A stretch of 64,000 bases of DNA, taken from positions 1,341,538 to 1,405,537 of the forward strand of contig VFFE01008908.1 of assembly GCA_008921705.1 (NCBI GenBank), in the 5' to 3' direction. The first letter of the stretch is position 1, and every line of letters begins with the position of its first letter. The notes under the pieces were generated by a model. The model was not told where the DNA came from. It did not search any database and was given only the letters and a program-made list of their open reading frames with translations. The translations under genes and the position numbers were made by a program. Source of the stretch: Burhinus oedicnemus (taxonomy: Eukaryota; Chordata; Aves; Charadriiformes; Burhinidae). This document shows, piece after piece, positions 35,478-46,100 of this stretch.

Positions 35478-36015
35478 GAACCGTGGGCCTGATCACCTGG
35501 TTGTCCTGCATGTGCCACATAGTAGCGCTCAAGAAGATCGGTTCCATAACCTTCCCAGGCACTGAGGTCAGACTGACAGGCCTGTAGTTACCTGGATCCT
35601 CCTTCCGGTCCTTGTTGTGGATGGGCGTCACATTCGCTAACCTCCAGTCAACTGGGACCTCCCCAGTTAGCCAGGACTGCTGATAACTGATGGGAAGTGG
35701 CTTGGTGTGCACATCCACCAGCCCCCTCAGTACCCTTGGGTGGATCCCATCCAGCACCATAGACTTGTGCGTGTCTAAGTGCTGTAGCAGGTCACTCGCC
35801 ATTTCCCCTTGGATTATGGGGGTTTCATTCTGCTCCCCGCCCCTGTCTTCTAGCTCAGGGGGCTGGGTACTCAGGGAACAACTGGTCCTACTACTAAAGA
35901 CTGAGGCAAAGAAGGCATTAAGTACCGCAGCCTTTTCCTCATCCTTGGTCACTAGGCTTCCGCCCCCATCTAATAAAGGATGGAGGTTATCCTTAGTCCT
36001 CCTTTTATTGCTCAT
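35434..36015 (-). pseudogene. CR1 ORF2 fragment, reverse transcriptase N-terminal part
   Basis: This frame of up to 193 codons reads leftwards from 36015. It covers the linker between endonuclease and reverse transcriptase (LVTKDEEKAAVLNAFFASVF) and the finger motifs, including PVDWRLANVTPI and NYRPVSLTSVPGKVME. It ends after a QDNQVIRP segment, where a small deletion relative to typical CR1 has shifted the frame. The catalytic part continues in another frame from 35477. An in-frame ATG at 36013-36015 is incidental, since ORF2 would begin far upstream. No function is expected. Confidence 0.88.
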
Positions 36016-36292
36016 GTATTAATAGAAGCTTTTTTTATTGTCCTTAACATCAGAAGCCAGATTAAGTTCTCGTTGGGCTTTGGTCCTTCTAGTTTTCTCC
36101 CTAGATAGCCTCACAACACCTTTATAGTCCTCATGAGTGGCCTGCCCTTTCTTCCAAAGGCCATAAATTCTCCTTTTTCCCGAGTTGCAACGATAGTTCT
36201 CTGTTCAGCCAGGCTGGTTTTTTTCCCCAATGGTTCATTTTTCAGCACATGGGGACAGCCTACTCCTGTGCCTTTAAGACTTTCTTCTTGAA

Positions 36293-37945
36293 AATCAAAC
36301 ATATGTACTCTAGAAAACAAACAGTTGGAAAGAGTGGATGTAAAATTTCAACTTCAGGATGTTAAAGCTTTCTTTATCACCGAAGGGTTAATGGGACACT
36401 GGTTAGAAAGAACTAAAAGGCAAAGCAATTCCTTACCCCTTCTTCTCAAACTGGATGCAATTAGCCCCCTCCAGCAATGTTTTGGCGAGCATTGACTCCT
36501 CTGCATTGCTGCATGCTAAACCGAGAGCGAACATCCCACGATGAGCCCTGGGAGGCCACCTGACTCAGAGACGCATCTCTGAATCACAATCACCTACTCC
36601 CCGTGGGAGGGAAAGGGTAGTGATTTACCGCTGGCCTATAACAGGACTAAATTATTACCTCCCCTCACACAGGTGCTGGCTCAGCTATTTTGACCCAGTG
36701 AGTGGGAGGGCTAAGCCAAGGTGTTACCCAGCCCTTGGAGCCACCCACCGTCTCCTGGTCTACTCACTGGGAGTGGAGGTTTAAGCAAGCTGCAGAATGG
36801 AGGATGGTTTATATACTCTCTTCCTACCTTCCTTAGACAGATGAAGCCACAAACCAATTAAACAACAAACTATCCCACGCTTATTTTCAAATTAACACTC
36901 TGTTTAATACACAGCCATTGTGTGCTTCATACTGTGAGTTCTGCTTTGAGAGCTTTTCAGAAAGTATGAACAGATAGCAGGAAGCTATCTGTTAGCAAAA
37001 AGCATGTCTTGCAGCATCCTGAAATTGCTAATATTGTTAAAAAAAGAGAAAATTATTCTTTTTTTTGTATCCCTTGGCCTTTTATTGATGCCAGAAATAA
37101 TCATAGTTCTGTCCTTATTTAAGACAAACCCAGTTTAGGATAACTATCTTTGATATGTATTGCAGGAAACCAAACACTGAATTACCCATATTGTGTATCG
37201 AACAATTCTGTGGTCTGGATAAGCTTACATCACTGAAGTGTTTGAGTGGAGTTCAGCAATAAAAGAGCTGAGATATAAGAGTAAATGTTCAATGTAGCAA
37301 GAACCAATTATACAAACAAGCATTAAGGTTATAAACTAAAGTTCATTAGTTCAGCGTGCTTAGAAACCAACAGCAAAAAGCAAATGACAATACTGTATGG
37401 CAATAGCAATCATGAGCATAAACAGAAGTGTTTTAAATGGTAGCAAACTCCAGAAATAGGTGCCTTTTTTCTGAGCCAAGAAAACTCAATTTCCACTTGG
37501 CACAAAAGAATCAATTAGATATAGCACTTACTGGTCAACTGAGAGTTGGCTACACCTCTCCTCTCTTCTAACACTTCACACTGTATACAAATCAATGATC
37601 AAAGTAAACGCAATCATGCAAGTTTGTGAGTTTGTCATAAAGGCATTTATTTCTGAAGTTTGTTGCTGTGCATGGAACTTTCTCATAAAAACAGAGATAG
37701 GTGCTGTCATAACTCATGTCTATTGCTTGACAGAGGGGAAAGGAGCGGAAAATCAATAGATTTGCAAACTCAAAACTAATTGAGCCATTCCCCAACACTG
37801 TATGACTTGCAGCAAGACAAGGAACCATTTAATGACTGAGATATTTTACCTTTAATCTAGGTACGTATGTGGCTTGGAAGAGCATCTCATTTAAAGACAA
37901 CTTCAAATGATGTGTATAGGCAGAGATAAGGGCTAAACCTTGTTC
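36293..37945. other. Non-coding DNA with a perfect 10-bp hairpin
   Basis: No gene is recognised. AACAGATAGC (36969-36978) and its exact complement GCTATCTGTT (36984-36993) flank the loop AGGAA. No T-run follows, so nothing suggests a terminator or RNA gene. The rest is AT-rich single-copy-looking sequence. Confidence 0.5.
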
Positions 37946-37955
37946 CCTTGCACAG

Positions 37956-38241
37956 TGAAGTGGGTAAGATATCAGTAATGCAAAGAACAACTCCAAAGGC
38001 CAGTGAAAGCCAACCTTTGCAGGATACTTCATCGGAGTCTAAGGAAGAAAATGACCCTAACTGGAACTGGCTAAAATGCCTGGTAGATGAACCCACTTGT
38101 GGGATTTGGGCACCTCATTATCCTTACAAATTCTGGTATTATGCAGAAAGAGGGCTTTAAAATGACTCAACCGACACATTAATTTAATGGAACTATGCTT
38201 CACCTATTCTATACTTCCTTGGAAAGAACAGCTTGAATAAA
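37956..38241 (+). other. Block resembling a terminal exon (acceptor, open frame, stop, AATAAA)
   Basis: CCTTGTTCCCTTGCACAG (to 37955) makes a plausible splice acceptor, with a branch-like GCTAAAC about 20 bases upstream. An open frame then runs to a TAA at 38158-38160, and AATAAA lies at 38236-38241. The translated tail has mixed, protein-like composition (an acidic and serine-rich part, then NWNWLKCLVDEPTCGIWAPH and an aromatic end), but I recognise no family. There is an internal ATG at 37978. Minus-strand frames overlap it, so chance is a serious alternative. Confidence 0.22.
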
Positions 38242-40900
38242 GTGATTTGAAAATGTAGCCTACTGTTAACATTTTTCTGCATTTCAGTTGTTCTTTAATA
38301 CCTCATTTCAATACAGTCAGTAGAACAGAATCATAAAACAGCCAAGTCGCCATATTAACTCAGATTTCTGAACAGTATTCCCCTAGTGAATAACACCAAT
38401 CCTAATCTGATGTACAATAAATTCCCATCCATCTTTCCGTATCTCCCAGTCCTCTCCCCAACAATGACAGTTCCTTTTTCTTTTTTCTTTACTTTCTTTT
38501 TGTCTGCAATGTTCTTAATGAGCATAACGAAGAAACAGAAGAAACATGCAATTAACTTTTTCATCTGTTTTTAGACCCTAGCATGAGAAGAACATGAGTA
38601 CTTTGATTGTTCCTGTGCAAATGTTCCTACCGTTGGACACTCCAACACTTGCACAGATGTCAGGACAGACATAATCAGATTATTCATTCCAGCAACTCCT
38701 GTGTTTTTTGGAAGTTATTTACAACATTAATCCTTAATTCCTTCTAATTAAGGGATCTGTCTGGAAATCTGCCTCTTCCATCTGAGCAGCCTGTGTCCCC
38801 TTATGCAAGTCTTGCTAGTCAGATTCCAATTCATCTTCTTGCTTGACATTTTCCTAGCTAGAAACTGTATCTGTAAAGCACCTCCAGAAATGGAGGTGTG
38901 ATGCCTGGTAGTACTTAATATCCTAGATAGGCTGAAGAATATTTAGCTTGCTCTTACAATACCTGTCGCTGTGTATTTAAATGGTGCCAAGCCACAAAGT
39001 ACATCATCTTAGTGATGGGATTAGTCCATTTTGTGACAAATATTGTAACGGCAAAAGCATCTATCACAGAATATCATTATAAGGCCAGAAAACGTTTCTT
39101 AGCATAATGTCATCATACTCACTCAGATCACATAGACTTCTGAAATACTGAATTAACACCCCCCTCCCCCCAACCTGCAACAAAAATTTTACACATCCTT
39201 GAAAATGTCAAGATGTATGGAAAGGATTCACTCTATTTTTGTCCCAGGACCTACATTACAGGGCTCAGGAACAACTTTATGCGAGGCAGAAAGTGCATTC
39301 TAATAGCTAGAGCTGGGAAAACTTTCCTGACAAAAAATATTTAACTGAAAACGGGATGCGCAAAAAGTTAATGTTGTTTCCAGGAAAGATTCTCAACCAA
39401 CCAACAGGTTCTTCAAGGAAAAGAGGCTTTTTCTCAAGAAATACAATACCTTTGATTCTGGGATGGGAACTACAACATTTGTAACCTATGGTAAATAACT
39501 CTACATCTTTCCCAGACTCGGTAATTTAATTCTGATGAGCTACTATGCTATTTAACTTCAGTGGTGTGGCTTCTTTCGTATGTGTAACAGTGTGATTGAC
39601 TGAAGACAATCCTTTGAGGTAGTGTAGTGGGAAAAAGGAAAACTGAGAAAGTAACGACGGGAAGAAGGTACCTGACTATCGTACTTCGTCAGAGACAAGA
39701 AGTAGCTAGCACAGAGAGCAGGAACAGGCAGAGACCAACACTGAGAGGAGATCAGAGTATGTCTCCTGAGCTGATGGAAAGGGGTGAGTTTCCTCGAAGC
39801 AGCTTGCAGATAATGGGCCCATCACTCTTCTCCCTGCGCTCCCATACAGACAGCAGCCACGGAGCAATGTTCCCAGGGATGCAGACAGTAACTGAAGCTC
39901 TCTGTCACCTTCTTTTCCATCTTTATCCCGTGGAGCAAAGTTATGACAATTCCTCACAGAGCTAGAGTTTACCCCAGAGCTGCTGAAGCCACAGGCTTCT
40001 GCCATAAGACCAGGGTTTTTCTCCCATAATAATAGGCAGTATGAGACATGCTGAAAGAAGGGAAAAATAGCAATGTGAAGTATGACCTGTATGAACTCAT
40101 TCTCAGTGCTCTACCAGTACATTCTGCAAAATGCACTGAACCGAAGACTGTTATACGGCTAATAAAACTACTCGTTTTTTGTTTTAATCCCAATGATCCG
40201 AATATCTAGAAGCAGAAAAGGAGGGACAGGCTGTGCATCTGTGCACATTAAGCACATATTTGTGCAAAATATAATGTCTATTTTAAAAGTGTGTTCCCAA
40301 ATCCAAAGGTAACTTCTCCAAGAGATTGGACTGGAAGATGAAAGGTAAAGGTACTGTATTTGGGCAGAGCTGAACAACATCCATCACCACTCAAGCATGG
40401 AAATAGAGTAAGGGCTTCAGCAGCTCACATCCCTGGAATCAGTTATCTAATGATTCATCTTTACCACAATAACTGTTGCAAAAATCAATTCCACAGCTTT
40501 CCTCCAGTCTTGGGCTTTGCATGGAAAAGCAATTATTTAAATTAATTATTTAGCAAGTACTTTCAGGAAGTTAAAATACAGCAGCTAGCTATGCTGTCTG
40601 TTTATTTCACAATCATTTAATTTTTTTTTAATATCAGCATCTCAGATATACAGATATGTGATTAAAAACAAACAGTTGTAAGAAATGTCAATATAAATAG
40701 ACAATGAAATACAGCTTTTCAGTTCATTAATATCTGTATCTTAGGTGACTGCAGGTGCACCTTAATGAATTACATGACTAGTAAAATACAATTAAATGCA
40801 GCTGCATATGTTTACAAAACTGCAGAACCAAATTACAGGTATCAGTAGCGCCCATAATTCATCCATAATTGACAATTTTCATATTACCGGAATAAGGAAT
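38242..40900. other. Non-coding DNA, nothing recognised
   Basis: A C-run (about 39160-39171) and AT-rich sequence are present. Overlapping frames at 39627-39965 plus and 39706-40005 minus occupy opposite strands of the same DNA and match nothing known. The region 40600-40810 is very AT-rich. Confidence 0.5.
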
Positions 40901-40904
40901 CAAG

Positions 40905-40975
40905 TCATGCAGATGATTACTGCATTTGCCTTTGAGCACTAGAGACCTAGGTTCATTTCCTATGCAGCACCACAA
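40905..40975 (+). repeat. Old tRNA-derived SINE fragment
   Basis: The words GCATTTGCCTTTGAGCACTA, GAGACCTAGGTTCATTTCCT and ATGCAGCACCACA follow the order of amniote tRNA-derived SINEs. In these, a GCACTAG-type stretch precedes a GGTTCAAATCC-like B box and a CTCTGCCAC end. The B box reads GGTTCATTTCC. The downstream core is not recognisable, so only the tRNA-like head remains. It is not a functional tRNA, because no cloverleaf with an anticodon arm can be drawn. Confidence 0.5.
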
Positions 40976-41439
40976 ATGAAACAAATTACATGCTTTCAGG
41001 TTAAGACAGACCTGAAAGCAAAAGCACCCCTGAATGACAGCCAAAAACCCAAACCATTCAGGTTCTATTTAACTGTCAATAAAAGTTCATGAATGGCTGG
41101 TAGTTGACACAACTTAAACATGTTGTTAATAAAATATTCTTCTTCAGAGAAGAATCATCATGTCTCTGCTGCAGAACCAGGTTCTGACCCAAGTTATCCA
41201 ATCGGTGGATTTTCTGGCTTCAAGGACATGACAAGGACATAACAGAGAGGAGAATTTGTCCCAAAGATTTTGCGCTTCTTTTGTCTCCCCTTTTACACAC
41301 AGCACATAGAGGATGTCTTTTTTTTTGGCAGGACCTTTTCTATTGCAGTAATTCCCATCTGCATTTAATTTTAGTCTCACCCACAGACCTCGTTAGCACC
41401 TCATGTAGTGTGGGTTATTCAGATCTTGACTGGAGAAGC
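40976..41439. other. Non-coding DNA, nothing recognised
   Basis: AT-rich spacer lies between the SINE fragment and a CR1 fragment. The minus frame 41144-41380 has no recognised domain. Confidence 0.5.
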
Positions 41440-41535
41440 TCCTGAGAAGCCTGCTCTATGTGCTCTGCTGTGAGGAGGCGTTTAGACTAGGTGATGCTCA
41501 GAGGTGCCTTCCAACTGACAAGATCCCAGGGTTTG
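41440..41535 (+). mobile_element. Old CR1 3'-end fragment, plus orientation
   Basis: Here the plus strand carries the sense version of the CR1 end: AGCCTGCTCTATGTGCTCTG, then TTTAGACTAGGTGATGCTCA and GAGGTGCCTTCCAACTGACA. This corresponds to the GGTTGGACTAGATGATC, GAGGTCCCTTCCAACC order of CR1 termini. The terminal octamer repeats are lost. It is opposite in orientation to copies A and B and comes from a different, older subfamily. Confidence 0.6.
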
Positions 41536-43015
41536 ATTCCCTGTTTCTCTAATCATTTATAACACCCCCTATATTACCAAGGCCACATGTTGTCCAGTCA
41601 ACAGCACGCTGGATACATGAATCAGGGACAGCTGGATTCTCGTATTGATCACTTTAGCTCTATGAAGAGTTACTGGGGAGAAAATACCTTTGTGTGCATG
41701 CTGGAAGTTGAGTGTTCAATATGGAAGAGTGTCCAGTTTTGTAGACAAACTCAGAGAAATGTCCTGCAACGCTCCACGGACTACACCCCACCTTGCTGCC
41801 CACCTCTACTGGCCAGAGAACCAGACAAACACAGACACCAAGGAACCTCTGCTAAGGCAGGATTTTGGATGACAGCATCAAGAAAGTGCTCAGGAACTCA
41901 AAGTCTTTGTAGAAAGGCTCCCCAGAAGAGTAGACCAGGAAGCCTGACTTGACTTTGTCACGTGGTTGTGTGTTTCTGGAGCTGCAAGGTATTGCAAAGA
42001 CACCACAAAGGTCCCTCACCTCACACGGGGGGTGGCAGGGCAGAGAGCTAGCAAGCAACAAGTTAATTATATTGAAGACTGCAAAAAAAAAAAAAAAACC
42101 CCAATAAACCAGAAAACCTGTTAAATGAATAAATCTGCTGTATCTCAGCTTAGCTTAATCCTACCATGCGTATACATATGACAAACACTCCTGACAAATG
42201 CCTGATAAAGAAAAAAGCCTAGTTAAACGAACACCACTGATCCTGAAGTAAAACCAATCACAGTTTCTTCTCTTTTTTAATAATACGCATCCATTGTAGG
42301 CAATACTTTTGATATGTAAAGAAATAATTAAATGCAGCAGTCTTTGTCGCCAGTTTTATTTTGCTTTAAAATGGATGACAGCCAGTTCACATTTTTAAAA
42401 GCAAAAAATAATATTTTCTGGAAATCAAAAAGGGAAAAGAATTAATTTCAAATGTTTCTCAATGGCATACTGGCTGATCTTATCTTTTTATTATACTAAG
42501 TAGTTTTATTTAAATCCTCCAAAGTATTTCAGCACCAAGTCCCAACAGATTTTGGTGAGAAGCAGGTGCCTAAAATAGACTAGAGGTTGCTGACAGGATC
42601 TGAGGCTTCCAGGTCTGTCTTATTCTAGTGTTATTTAGAGATGGTTTTCAGGGTGTTGGGTCAAGGGCAAGGTTGTGTCCTATTCAGCACAGTGATGACT
42701 GTGTTCCCCAAAACAGTGACGCAGGAGTGATTGAGGTAGCGTTTGTGGTGCACCGGTAGAGCCTCCTGAGGGAGCAGTGTGATGCCTGCGTAACTTCAGG
42801 CACTTTCTCCTTAGGTGTAGTGTTGGGCCGTGCTCAATAGCAAACCTGCTGCCTGCCTGCCCTCCTGATGGAACATGCCTGGGCCAGCTCCGCAGGGGTC
42901 TTGTTGACAAACCAGCTGGGGAAATCAGGGCATGACCCATGCTTTGCGTGTCCTCTGTGTTACCATGCCTAGAAGTCAGACTCAGCAACCTCTTCTTATG
43001 CCCTCTACCCTGCAG
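41536..43015. other. Non-coding DNA with a 16-base poly-A run
   Basis: Sixteen A occur at 42083-42098, followed by an A/C-rich stretch. The longest minus-strand frame (42680-43123) lies in GC-richer DNA and has no recognisable domain. Frame 41587-41952 is likewise unrecognised. Confidence 0.5.
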
Positions 43016-43106
43016 TGGTGTCTTGGGACATTTTGAAGAAGGAAGAAGAAAACGAGTGGAGATTTTGCTCAGAAGCAGTATGGCAACAGCAGATGCCGTA
43101 CATGAG
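43016..43106 (+). other. Exon-like 91-bp block
   Basis: TTATGCCCTCTACCCTGCAG (to 43015) is a good acceptor and GAGGTAACC gives a donor with GT at 43107. At least two frames are open through the 91 bases, one reading into VSWDILKKEEENEWRFCSEA. No family is recognised, and a minus-strand frame also spans the block. Confidence 0.17.
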
Positions 43107-46100
43107 GTAACCACTGCAATCAATACAGCTGTTCTGGGTGAATTACTTTAAGTCCTGTTAAAGCTGGGGTCCAAATGCTCAGAGGGATGAAAGAAGGGAG
43201 GAGGGATAAAGGAAAGAATAAAAAGGTGACAAATTAAGAAAAGGAGTAGTAACACCTGAGATGCCAATAAGCTACTGCATGTAAGTTATGCCTTCCAACC
43301 AGGGACTTAACTGACTACTGACTTATCCTTCAGGAAGTACTTGACTTCACAAAAAAGAGTTATTCATTTTATGACTCTTCCAGTATTTATCTTACCAACT
43401 GGAAAATTTTACCTGGCTGCACTGTGTGCAGGAACAATACCCAGAAAACCACTGCTACAATTTCCCTCTGCAAAATTATTGTGAGTAAGATGTAGCAAGC
43501 CTAAATTTCCAAATACAAAGATAAAAAACAATTTCCTGAGATCATCTGTTGGAAAGTCTCTTTGCTGGATTTAAAGTATAAGTTATCAGTAGGATTTTAT
43601 TTTAAAAGAACGGAAAGACAATTTTGCAAATTTATACTGACAAGTAGGTGTTTGTTATCGCTTATGTTTTATAAAATGCCACAGTTTTATTTTTGGATGG
43701 TTTATGGGTTCTATTACTGAAAGAAGTCATGGCCACTTCTCTACATATCCAAATGGATGATCTCTTCTGTTCTGTAGGTGGGGAGCTTGAGATCATGAAA
43801 AGCTAGCTCCCATAAAGGTGCTCAACTCCTTTAGCTCTGTTATTACTCGTTAGAATTTGAGATGAGGAATGAGTTGATAGCACTATGGGCTGAGCAACCT
43901 GTAATTCTCAGCACAAGACACTTGGAGAGCTTTCATACTGTTAAATCCTATTGTGCTGATTTGGTATCTGAGTATGCCCCACTGATTCTGAACATAGAAC
44001 AAGGACATCGCAATGTTCTCAGCAGCAAAAATTGTTTCTCAGTCTAAACCAACATTTCTTTTGTGTTTATGGAGACATGAAAAGAACATCTTTTCACTCT
44101 AATACGTCTCCAAATACCTTCAACTGGACAGTCACAGATGTGAAGACTGAAGGTTTCCATTCTTGGCTCAGCAAATCTTTCTGCAATGTTTTTGCCAAAA
44201 TGCCTGTTTGTACCACATCTCACCGCACAGAAATGCTGTGCGACACTACATGCCATCAACATCCCTTTCTTGCATACTCATGGCTGAAAAACTGTCCCTG
44301 GTGTGGCCAGCTTTCCCTGTGTGGTGTAATGGTTTCAGTCCTAGCAGTGCTTAAATGGTGTTCATGGTCACTTCCTAACAACAATGTTCATGAAAGGTTG
44401 TCATCCTCTGGGAAGTGCCAGAACACCAATTAAGAACATTTTGAAGATTATGGAAAGAAAACATTACAAGTGGGCAGGAAGAAGTCTGCCATGACCCAAA
44501 ATGTCACCAAATGTAACCTTGAGGAGACATTGTCCTTTCCGCAGAGTCATTCCTCCAGAGGAGCTATGGGCCACATGACAGCCTAGTACATACCACCTAC
44601 ACAGACTTCCTCTGAGGTTGGCTTTAGTGTCCCACTTGTCCTCCACAGATCGGTTAGGTTTGCTAGTGGCTCCCAGTGAGCAAGAAGAATCCAGATCTAT
44701 TCCCTGTGGGGACACAGAGGAAGGAACTTCATGTGGACATTTCCCCAGAAGATCCACACCAGCATTTCAAGACTTGATGAAGACATGATTGAAAGCTATT
44801 GTGAGCCTCTATCCACACAATCCTCCCACTCCTCTGCCCCCCGAAGAAAGACAGAATCGTAATACATCCCAGCCTTAGCAGGAGCTACTTATATCCTGTA
44901 GTAGGAGGCTTTACCAGCTTCGCTTGGTTTCTAAGTGATATAACACAAATCTGTCACCACAGATGGTCTAGCTGATAGCATCTGTGGCTGAAGTGCCGAG
45001 AAAGGAAGCCATACTTTTTACCACTGTGTATAAAAAGAAAACTCTCCTGCAGTAATATTTCACCACTGACAGCATAGCATCTTGGTTAAAAAAAGAAACA
45101 CTCATGTATCCTAATATTCTGCCTTCCTAAATAATAAAATTAATCTCTATGTTAGCAGCCTGTCTAGTCAATATTTCCCCTATAAAGCTAACTTATATTC
45201 CATTTCTATGTCCAGGATAATGTTTAATGGGATGATAATCAACACATTAGAGAGTCCCAATTTTCTATATATTACAAAGATTCTTCTGTCTTCATTAACT
45301 AAAAAGGAGGCAGCTTGCAGGACTATTTTTCAACTCTGATTTCACAGCATACACTATTCCTTTTGCTATTACTTTGTAAAGGTTTAACTTGCACACGCAG
45401 ATACATGTGGAATTCACCTCATGGATTTCTCCTCCATATCTATAATCACAGCCATATGATTTAGCCCCCATCTATGACTACATTGCCTGCCTGCTAATAT
45501 ATTTCTCTGAGATTTATTTCAAAGTATTTCAGCATACCTTCCTCAGCATGCTCAAATGGTCATTTTGAGGAAGGGAGGAAGTCCCTAAAGTTATCAAAAC
45601 ATTGTTTTTTCATTTTCACTAAATGTGGAACGACTCTTCACCAATTAATTTTATCCAAGCAACAGGAGTGCCTGGGCATTGCTCTTGGCCAGTAAAAGCT
45701 TTTCTGGAAGTACAAATGTCTCAGTGTAAAAGTCCATTATCTTACATCCCTTCAAAGATATGAGCAAAGGCTCTTTCCCTCAGAAAAGATTGCACAAGCA
45801 TAAATTCAGCGTGACCTGAAACTCCAGCCCAGCAAGTAAAATTTTTTTACTAGATATTACATGTGCATTTAGAACTCAAAAGCATGAGTCTGCAAGATAA
45901 ATGCCATGACTCCTTTCGTATTCTAATAGACACTGGAAAATTAAGATTAGATTTAACTGCTTAATAAATGACAGAATTTCACTTACATGCTACCTACAAC
46001 TGGGCATAGGTTATAAATATAACAAAATATGTGTAGACAGCAGGCCTTGCAGTTACATTCTGATGGAGATTAAATAAACATACTTTGAGAAAAACATTAA

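Larger units (their letters stand above)
34993..36292 (-). mobile_element. CR1: CR1 LINE retrotransposon, internally deleted copy B
   Basis: The 3' end lies at the left: AATTGACTAGGTTGGAAGGG, then TTAAGATCATCGAGTCCAAC. At 35067/35068 the sequence jumps from the distal 3' untranslated region (ending AACCTAACACTGCC) straight into reverse-transcriptase coding sequence. Copy A at 29 kb keeps several hundred bases after the same word, so B lost that internal block. Coding sequence continues to about 36015. Beyond it, to about 36292 where similarity stops, upstream ORF2 sequence is still recognisable (for example GGGGACAGCCTACTCCTGTG) but has stops. The element is 5'-truncated, lacks the endonuclease and ORF1, and cannot be autonomous. 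Confidence 0.93.

Noticed and set aside
35690..36022. 110-codon plus-strand frame
   Set aside because: Antisense shadow of the CR1 reverse-transcriptase frame.
40905..40975. Possible tRNA gene (B-box-like GGTTCATTTCC)
   Set aside because: No A box at the correct spacing and no cloverleaf can be drawn; it fits a decayed SINE head better.
42680..43123. 147-codon minus-strand frame
   Set aside because: It lies in locally GC-rich DNA where stops are rarer, overlaps a plus-strand open frame and has no recognisable domain.
44032..44433. 133-codon cysteine-rich plus-strand frame
   Set aside because: The cysteines show no regular zinc-finger or toxin-like spacing, and minus-strand and other plus frames overlap it.
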